The notes beneath the pieces are model-generated. The model ran no database searches and was not told where the DNA came from. It was given only the letters and a program-made list of their open reading frames with translations. Positions 58,316 to 64,000 of a DNA stretch of 64,000 nucleotides are shown one piece after another (the first letter of the stretch is position 1; each line of letters begins with the position of its first letter). The position numbers and the translations under genes are program-made. Location: NCBI RefSeq assembly GCF_000708755.2, contig NZ_JGVU02000002.1:1364001-1428000 (forward strand), written 5' to 3'. The DNA comes from Metabacillus indicus LMG 22858. GTDB lineage: Bacteria > Bacillota > Bacilli > Bacillales > Bacillaceae.

Positions 58316-59521
58316 TTAATTTATTTTGTTGAAAATATCAAACATAGGAACTAGGATGGAAGTCACTACCACACCGACAATTCCTGCAAGAAAGACAATC
58401 ATCAGCGGCTCGATCAGGGACTTCAGTCTGTCTGTAGCCTGCTCGACTTCATCTTCGTAAAAATCCGCAACTTTCGAGAGCATTTCATCGAGTGATCCCG
58501 TCTCCTCCCCAATCGCAATCATCTGTGTAACGAGCGGCGGAAACACCCAGTGATCTCTCATTGGCTCTGTAAGAGAATGCCCTTTTTCAAGTGCATTTCT
58601 CGACTCTTTCAGTACCCGGCTGATGACTTCATTTTCAACGATGCTTTCTACTATGGAAATCGCCTGCAGGATTGGAACAGAGCTCGAAAAAAGCGAGCTG
58701 AGTGTTCTCGTCATTCTGGCGAGCGCCGCCTTCTGCAGCATTTTTCCAAATATCGGCATTCTCAAGGCAGCCGCATCCAGATAATACTTTGTTGAAGGCT
58801 GCGATTTCATGGCTGCAATCCCCGCGATAATCAGCAGGATAAAGATGATTACAAGCCACCAAAACGACTGCATCCATTCACTTGCACCAAGCACAAACTT
58901 CGTGATGAGGGGAAGCTCGGCTCCGAAGTCCTGGAACATATCCACAAACGTCGGCACAACGGCCACTAAAAGAAAAATGACGACCGCTATGGCAACAATC
59001 CCGACAACGGCCGGATAGGCAAGAGCGGAAATGATTTTCTGCTTTGTTTTATGCTGCTTTTCATAGTGCAGCGCCAGCCTGTCGAGCGTTTCATCCATAT
59101 TCCCTGCAGCTTCTCCGGCTTTAACCATGTTCGTAAACATATTGGAGAAGATTTTCTTATGCTTTGCCGCTGCGGCAGACAGCGGATTTCCAGACCTGAG
59201 CTCTTCTTCTACGTCAAATAGCGCTTTTCCGAGTGCTTTGCTTTCTGTTTGTCTGGCAAGAATATTTGTCGCATCAACAACAGATATACCTGCCTTCAGC
59301 AGCGTGGAAAATTGTCGCAGATAAATGACAAAATCCTGCAGCTTAACAGGATTGCCTATGCTGATTTCTTTTGTCAGCAGGGTTTCCTGAAGCTCTTCAA
59401 TTTTTGTAATTCTTAGGCCTTTTTCCTGCAGTTTCACTATGACGTCACGTTTTGAAGTGCCGGCGATCACGCCGCTTGTCTGACCCGCTTTTCCCCGGCC
59501 TTCATATTTGAACCGCGCCAT
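58316..59521 (-). CDS. pilC: Type IV pilus inner-membrane platform PilC (GspF family)
   Basis: A 401-residue polytopic protein with two GspF domains (about 70-190 and 270-395) separated by membrane segments (IISALAYPAVVGIVAIAVVIFLL near 160-185; VIIFILLIIAGIAAM; FLAGIVGVVVTSILVPMFDIF). The repeated signature FSNMFTNMVKAGEAAGNMDETL and FPPLVTQMIAIGEETGSLDEML is typical. The platform is turned by PilB or PilT to extend or withdraw the pilus. It overlaps pilT by one base. Confidence 0.95.
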   Translation of the reverse strand: MARFKYEGRGKAGQTSGVIAGTSKRDVIVKLQEKGLRITKIEELQETLLTKEISIGNPVKLQDFVIYLRQFSTLLKAGISVVDATNILARQTESKALGKALFDVEEELRSGNPLSAAAAKHKKIFSNMFTNMVKAGEAAGNMDETLDRLALHYEKQHKTKQKIISALAYPAVVGIVAIAVVIFLLVAVVPTFVDMFQDFGAELPLITKFVLGASEWMQSFWWLVIIFILLIIAGIAAMKSQPSTKYYLDAAALRMPIFGKMLQKAALARMTRTLSSLFSSSVPILQAISIVESIVENEVISRVLKESRNALEKGHSLTEPMRDHWVFPPLVTQMIAIGEETGSLDEMLSKVADFYEDEVEQATDRLKSLIEPLMIVFLAGIVGVVVTSILVPMFDIFNKIN

Positions 59522-60570
59522 TACCGTATTGTCTCCTGCAAGAAGGGGTCTGCCATTTCCCTCAAGATTACGCCTGATTGAACAAGTTCTCTTATTGACC
59601 CTTCAAGCGTCATCATTCCCTGATCACGGCTTGTCTGCAAAATGTTATGAATCTGGTGGATTTTCTCATTTCGAATCAAATTCGCAATGGCAGGGTTGTT
59701 CACTAAAATTTCCGTGGCCGCTCTTCTTCCTCTGAAGTCCGAAGTCTGAAAAAGGCGCTGAGACAGAATGCCGGTCAGCACGGATGCAAGCTGAATCCTT
59801 ACCTGCGCCTGCTGGTTAGGAGGAAAAACATCTATGATTCTGTCAATCGTTGAAGGCGCACTGGATGTGTGCAGCGTCCCAAGGACCAGATGCCCTGTTT
59901 CAGCAGCGGTAATCGCTGTATGAACCGTCTCCAAATCTCTCATTTCCCCGACCAGTATGACATCCGGGTCCTGCCTGAGCGCCGCCCTTAATCCGTTGGC
60001 AAAGTTCAGCGTATCAAATCCCACTTCCCGCTGATCAATGATGCACGAGCCATGCTTATGAAGATATTCAATCGGATCTTCTAGAGTAATAATGTGCTTT
60101 CTCGCCGACTGGTTCATATGATGGATCATTGCTGCAAGGGTGGTCGATTTGCCGCTGCCTGTCGGGCCTGTCACTAAAATAAGCCCCTGAGGTTTATGGG
60201 ACAGTGATTTCAGGACTTCCGGAAGATGCAGGTCCTCAAGTGTCGGGATGGACGTTGGAATAATCCGGATGGCAAGCGCAGTACAAGAACGCTGCTTATA
60301 GGCGTTCACTCTGAATCTCGAAACGCCGGATATGCCGTATGAGAAATCCAGTTCCCCTTTTTCCTGAAACTTTTCCCACATCGCCTGGGGAAGGATGGAT
60401 TTCGCCATTTCTTCCGTATCCTCTGGCAGCAGAGCGACACCGCTATAGCTTCTCAACTCACCGTTGATTCTCAGCATAGGCGCTATCCCTACGGTAAGGT
60501 GAATATCTGATGCCTTTAGTTCAAAGGCATCTCTCATAATTCCTTCAAGTTTCATTTTCATCATCATCAC
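59521..60570 (-). CDS. pilT: Pilus retraction ATPase PilT
   Basis: A 349-residue hexameric ATPase. ASDIHLTVGIAPMLRINGEL near residue 20, Walker A VTGPTGSGKSTTLAAMI, the Asp box ITLEDPIEYLH, Walker B in DPDVILVGEMRDLETVHTAI, the His box GHLVLGTLHTSSA, and the C-terminal PilT motif AIANLIRNEKIHQI. The AIRNLIRE-type motif distinguishes PilT from PilB, so a retractable pilus (twitching) is predicted rather than only a competence pseudopilus. It overlaps pilB by 4 bases. Confidence 0.95.
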   Translation of the reverse strand: MMMMKMKLEGIMRDAFELKASDIHLTVGIAPMLRINGELRSYSGVALLPEDTEEMAKSILPQAMWEKFQEKGELDFSYGISGVSRFRVNAYKQRSCTALAIRIIPTSIPTLEDLHLPEVLKSLSHKPQGLILVTGPTGSGKSTTLAAMIHHMNQSARKHIITLEDPIEYLHKHGSCIIDQREVGFDTLNFANGLRAALRQDPDVILVGEMRDLETVHTAITAAETGHLVLGTLHTSSAPSTIDRIIDVFPPNQQAQVRIQLASVLTGILSQRLFQTSDFRGRRAATEILVNNPAIANLIRNEKIHQIHNILQTSRDQGMMTLEGSIRELVQSGVILREMADPFLQETIR

Positions 60571-62234
60571 TCCGATAGGGCGACGCGCAGTATTTCTTCC
60601 GTCGTCGTCAATCCCTGCTTTACTTTCAGCAATCCGTCGTCTATCAGGAAAAGCGTTTTATTTTTAATGGCAAGCTCACGTATTCCCGAGAAGGATTCGC
60701 CATTCATAATCACTTTTTTCATATCATCTGTGACAACAAGCAGTTCATGGATTGCAAGGCGGCCTTTGTACCCTGTCATATTGCATGTTCCGCAGCCTCT
60801 TCCCCGTACAATGGATTCAACTGTCAAGCCCCGCTTGGCGAAAATCTCCTTTTCCCGGACAGTTGGCTGAACGGTTTCCGCGCAATCGCGGCATACTTTT
60901 CTGACAAGCCTCTGGGCGACGACTCCGGAAAGAGAAGTAGCAACGAGAAACGGCTCTACGCCCATATCAATCAGACGGGTGATTGTACCGACCGAATCAT
61001 TTGTATGGAGAGTACTGAGTACAAGGTGACCTGTCAAAGACGCACGTATGGCAACTTCAGCGGTTTCTTTATCTCTTATTTCTCCGACCATGATGATGTT
61101 CGGGTCCTGTCTCAAAATGGATCTTAGCCCTTTTGCAAACGTCATGCCGACAGTCTGGTTGACCTGGATCTGATTGATTCCTTCAAGCTGGTACTCGACC
61201 GGATCCTCAATGGTGATGATGTTAACATCCTCAGAGTTCAATTTGTTCAAAGCCGCATACAGCGTCGAAGATTTCCCTGAACCGGTCGGGCCGGTAATCA
61301 GCACAATTCCCGACGGCCGTTCAATCAGCTGCGAGAATCGCTCAAGATTTCTTGGATGGAAGCCGAGCTGCGTCATGTCATTTAACGCACTGCTGAGATC
61401 GAGCACCCTGAGAACAATTTTTTCCCCGTAAATGGTGGGCAAGGTGGCGACACGCAGATCAATCGGATGAAAATCAAGCGTCAGTTTAATTCTTCCGTCC
61501 TGGGGAACCCGCTGCTCCGTTATATCGAGGTTGGACATAATTTTGATCCGGGCGGTAAGAACGCTCTGCATGTGTTTCGGAAGAACACGCTCCGTTTTCA
61601 GGACGCCGTCTATTCTGTAGCGAACAGCAATCTTTGTTTCCTGCGGATCGATATGAATATCGCTTGCCCGCTGCTGGACGGCATTTTGAAGCAGCTGATT
61701 GACAAGCCTGACAATCGGCGAGTCCGCTTCAGTTGCTTTCTCATCCTGCACCGTCTCCTGAGGCATCCCGATCAGCTGGTCAATGTCTTCTTCCATATCA
61801 AAATACTTTGTGATCGTTCTTAATATATCGTCCTTTGTGGCAATCGCCGGTTCTACCTGAAAGCCTGTGGAAAGTCTGAGATCTTCAATTGCGTAGTAAT
61901 CCATCGGATCCGCCATTGCGACATACAGCTTGTCCCCCTCTTTTTTCAGGGGAATCATGTAATTGCGTTTAGCCGTTTCCTTTGGAATCAAGGTGAAAAG
62001 CTTCGTATCAAAGGGATATCTGAACAGGCTCACATGCGGAATGCCCAGCTGAAATTCAAGCACTTCAATCAGCTGCTGCTCCGTTATATAGCCTCTCTGA
62101 AGGAGCGCATCCCCAAGCTTCTGCCGCTCACTTTTCTCTTTTAACGTGACCTTCAGCTGTTCATCCGTTATCAGGCCTGTTTCCACAAGAAGATCTCCAA
62201 GCCTTTTTCGCGTCTGCTTCAAAGTGTTATTCAT
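60567..62234 (-). CDS. pilB: Pilus extension ATPase PilB (GspE family)
   Basis: A protein of about 555 residues: N-terminal MshEN-like domain (RKRLGDLLVETGLITDEQL, about 8-150), catalytic RecA-like domain with Walker A GPTGSGKSSTLYAAL, ITIEDPVEYQLEGINQIQV, Walker B DPNIIMVGEIRDKETAEVAI, and the zinc-binding CRDC/CGTC motif. MshEN domains often bind cyclic di-GMP; that is only possible here. Start uncertain: the ATG at 62234 overlaps the end of the upstream gene and a TTG at 62222 is an alternative. Translational coupling with the upstream gene is likely. Confidence 0.93.
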   Translation of the reverse strand: MNNTLKQTRKRLGDLLVETGLITDEQLKVTLKEKSERQKLGDALLQRGYITEQQLIEVLEFQLGIPHVSLFRYPFDTKLFTLIPKETAKRNYMIPLKKEGDKLYVAMADPMDYYAIEDLRLSTGFQVEPAIATKDDILRTITKYFDMEEDIDQLIGMPQETVQDEKATEADSPIVRLVNQLLQNAVQQRASDIHIDPQETKIAVRYRIDGVLKTERVLPKHMQSVLTARIKIMSNLDITEQRVPQDGRIKLTLDFHPIDLRVATLPTIYGEKIVLRVLDLSSALNDMTQLGFHPRNLERFSQLIERPSGIVLITGPTGSGKSSTLYAALNKLNSEDVNIITIEDPVEYQLEGINQIQVNQTVGMTFAKGLRSILRQDPNIIMVGEIRDKETAEVAIRASLTGHLVLSTLHTNDSVGTITRLIDMGVEPFLVATSLSGVVAQRLVRKVCRDCAETVQPTVREKEIFAKRGLTVESIVRGRGCGTCNMTGYKGRLAIHELLVVTDDMKKVIMNGESFSGIRELAIKNKTLFLIDDGLLKVKQGLTTTEEILRVALSE

Positions 62235-63534
62235 CTCCTTTTTCAACTGCAGGTTCTTCCCACAGCTCCTGATCACTGCCGGTTTTAGGACTGTTCTCAG
62301 GAAGGTTTTCTAGTGCAGGGTTCTCCGCATTGGCCGGAGCTTCAGTTTGACCGGATTCAACGCCCGGCTGAACTCCTTCACCTGGAGCAGCCGGAACGGA
62401 CTCCTGCTGTTCTTTCTTGAGCGGCTTCACTTCCACTCTGTGAACAGGTGCATAATAGTCATCAGAGATCAGGGTGCTTGAAAGAAGCTTTCCTTCACGG
62501 TTCAATTCATTTCTGTAGACCGCAGCTGACTGACCGTTTCTGCCTTCTTCTATGACTCTCGTTGTATTGTCATTAAGAGCCGAGTCGTATTGGATGATTT
62601 TTTTCGGCTTGTAGCTTTTCTCATTTTCCATCGTCAAACTGTACGTGTTTTCAAATGCGGCACCTTCAATGCTGATGGTTAAAGAAGCGCCGTCCTGAGC
62701 AAGCTTCAGCTCGTATGCAGCATCGTTGGGATTGTAGAAAACAAGGTCCCGTTTTCCTTTCGCAAATGCCGCTTCTTTCCCGAGTTCTGCATAAGACGGT
62801 AGCTCCGCACTAATGTGCCGCTCAAGAATTTCAAAGTTGATCAGCAGAATGGTCTGATAGATTCCGGTGGCCAGCTGGCTCAGAGCGTCATCCTCCATCT
62901 CAAGGGCAACCTCTTCCACATAAGCTTCTAACGAGAACGATCCGAAGGGTGCAATTTCTATAACAGCAGGCTGCTCTAAAACAGCTGAGCCGGCAGGAAT
63001 CACCGTACCTGCAAGCAGCGTTTTTGGCAGCTTTTCTTTCACAAGGTAGTCTTCAATAGACAGGGTGAAGATCCCCTCCGTTAATTCGGACGCTGCAAGC
63101 TCAATTTCTGATGCAAGTGCTTTTTGATCAACAGCCGGTAATATTTCCGGACTAAGCTCGTTTTCCAGAAAAACGCCAAGAGCTTCTGCATCAACAGCGG
63201 CAATCAGCTTGTTCGTTTTATTTTCAAGTGAAAGCTCTGCCGTTTTCTTCACATCAAATGTGACAAAGTTGGAATCAAGACCAAGCTCCCGGTCTGCCTG
63301 GAGAAAATAAAAGCTGTTTTCTTTCCATACGGCAACTCCCTGATTCAGCTTCTCTTCCGCTTCTTCCAGCGTTAAACCCGCTAATACAATTCCGCCGACC
63401 TCCACACCTTCAGGAACCGTCTTTACATTAAAAAGCGCCCCATACGCTTTCACACCGAAAAAAGAAAATCCAAAGAGAATAAAAACACATCCGAACAAAA
63501 CAAGTAACACTTTTCCTTTTGATGATGTACCCAC
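62227..63534 (-). CDS. VanW/G5-type envelope protein heading the pilus operon
   Basis: A 435-residue exported protein: membrane anchor (about 8-30, VLLVLFGCVFILFGFSFFGV), a peptidoglycan-binding-4-like region (VPEGVEVGGIVLAGLTLEEAEEKL split across 40-65), a long middle region with VanW-like features (about 215-320), a G5-like domain (about 320-380, IIQYDSALNDNTTRVIEEG ... DDYYAPVHRVEV) and a Pro/Glu-rich tail. G5 domains are wall or sugar-binding modules in surface proteins. The start is GTG at 63534 with GGGGGGG six bases upstream. No function is established; a wall-anchoring role for the pilus is inference from position. Confidence 0.75.
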   Translation of the reverse strand: MGTSSKGKVLLVLFGCVFILFGFSFFGVKAYGALFNVKTVPEGVEVGGIVLAGLTLEEAEEKLNQGVAVWKENSFYFLQADRELGLDSNFVTFDVKKTAELSLENKTNKLIAAVDAEALGVFLENELSPEILPAVDQKALASEIELAASELTEGIFTLSIEDYLVKEKLPKTLLAGTVIPAGSAVLEQPAVIEIAPFGSFSLEAYVEEVALEMEDDALSQLATGIYQTILLINFEILERHISAELPSYAELGKEAAFAKGKRDLVFYNPNDAAYELKLAQDGASLTISIEGAAFENTYSLTMENEKSYKPKKIIQYDSALNDNTTRVIEEGRNGQSAAVYRNELNREGKLLSSTLISDDYYAPVHRVEVKPLKKEQQESVPAAPGEGVQPGVESGQTEAPANAENPALENLPENSPKTGSDQELWEEPAVEKGDE

Positions 63535-63718
63535 TTCATGCCCCCCCTTTTGTCACAATACGCTTTCTACTAGTTAAATAAACCTAAGTCATTCGAATTA
63601 TTATTTTCCAAATACTAGACAAAAATCGACTAGTTTTATTGTATAATAGCTCTATTCAGATGGAAAGAAAGATTTTCCTTCAAATCCATAAATTATAATA
63701 GAAAGTACGGGGATGCCT

Positions 63719-64000
63719 ATGAAAAAGGCTTTACAAAAGGAACAGGGGTTCACACTGATTGAAGTTTTAGCCTCCATCGTCATTTTGACCATCATGTTTT
63801 CTGTATTAAGCAGTTTTTTCGTGAATAGTGCTTCTTACTCAAATTCTTTCGACAAAAACATTACATCCCAGCAGTTAAGCAAAAGTCTTCTCGAGGCCTA
63901 TCAGGCGGAAGGATTTATTGAAGCAAAAAGAAAAATAAACACAGGAGAGAATCTTGCCCCTGATGTCATAAAGCAGAAACTCGCGCTTCATGAAGATGCT
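63719..64000 (+). CDS. Type IV prepilin-like minor pilin, N-terminal part (runs off right edge)
   Basis: The visible 94 codons start at an ATG at 63719 with GGGG six bases upstream; an in-frame ATG at 63713 is less likely. The leader is MKKALQKEQG followed by FTLIEVLASIVILTIMFSVL, a class III prepilin signal with Phe at +1 and Glu at +5. The rest (SSFFVNSASYSNSFDKNITS) is a typical pilin stalk. It is divergent from the pilus operon, with 184 bases between the two starts. Likely a minor pilin processed by the comC product; more pilin genes may follow outside the window. Confidence 0.85.
   Translation, partial: MKKALQKEQGFTLIEVLASIVILTIMFSVLSSFFVNSASYSNSFDKNITSQQLSKSLLEAYQAEGFIEAKRKINTGENLAPDVIKQKLALHEDA

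Overview
The window looks like chromosomal DNA of an endospore-forming member of the Bacillaceae (Bacillus/Metabacillus-like). Gene order follows the Bacillus subtilis recD2-to-comC segment almost gene for gene. Ribosome binding sites are strong and purine rich, TTG and GTG starts are common, and sporulation genes are spread throughout (cwlJ-like, spoVB, bofC, coxA-like, safA, spo0B, spoIVFA/FB, spoIIB). The species cannot be named from the sequence alone.

Layout. 1-5.2 kb: recD2 (cut by the left edge), yrrB, the tRNA-thiolation pair mnmA/yrvO, the cysteine regulator cymR and a YczE-type membrane protein, all on the minus strand. 5.3-12 kb: rarA (plus strand), tcdA, a 52-bp hairpin-repeat array, the 6S-1 RNA, aspS and hisS behind a T-box leader, and a small yrzK-like gene. 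12-20 kb: the amidase yrvJ, then dtd, relA, apt, recJ, a second tandem repeat and lapA. 20-31 kb: a CwlJ-like hydrolase, secDF, comN, spoVB, yrbG, yrzE, yajC, tgt, queA, ruvB and ruvA. 31-41 kb: bofC, a coxA-like lipoprotein gene, safA, the NAD de novo genes nadB-nadC-nadA divergent from nifS-niaR, and pheB/pheA. 41-47.5 kb: obg, spo0B, the rplU-prp-rpmA ribosomal operon with an L21-type leader, an RNase E/G-family gene, and spoIVFB/FA. 47.7-53.3 kb: the cell-shape and division genes minD, minC, mreD, mreC, mreB, plus radC and maf. 53.5-64 kb: spoIIB and a complete type IV pilus operon in the place where B. subtilis has only comC, with a divergent minor-pilin gene leaving the right edge.

How the parts connect. 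YrvO supplies sulfur to MnmA, and CymR upstream controls cysteine metabolism. Tgt/QueA make queuosine, YajC/SecDF assist secretion and RuvAB act in recombination. NifS can build the iron-sulfur cluster of NadA, and NiaR can shut the whole NAD locus through one palindrome in the divergent promoter region. Prp trims the L27 leader peptide encoded by its neighbour rpmA. SpoIVFA, SpoIVFB and BofC belong to the pro-sigma-K checkpoint. The pilus operon encodes extension and retraction ATPases, platform, alignment proteins, prepilin peptidase and major pilin, so a retractable pilus is predicted.

Least explained features: the ten-unit 52-bp array next to 6S RNA, whose stem pairs best in minus-strand RNA; a three-unit 53-bp array upstream of recJ; a long inverted repeat upstream of spoIVFA; and a VanW/G5-type envelope protein heading the pilus operon.
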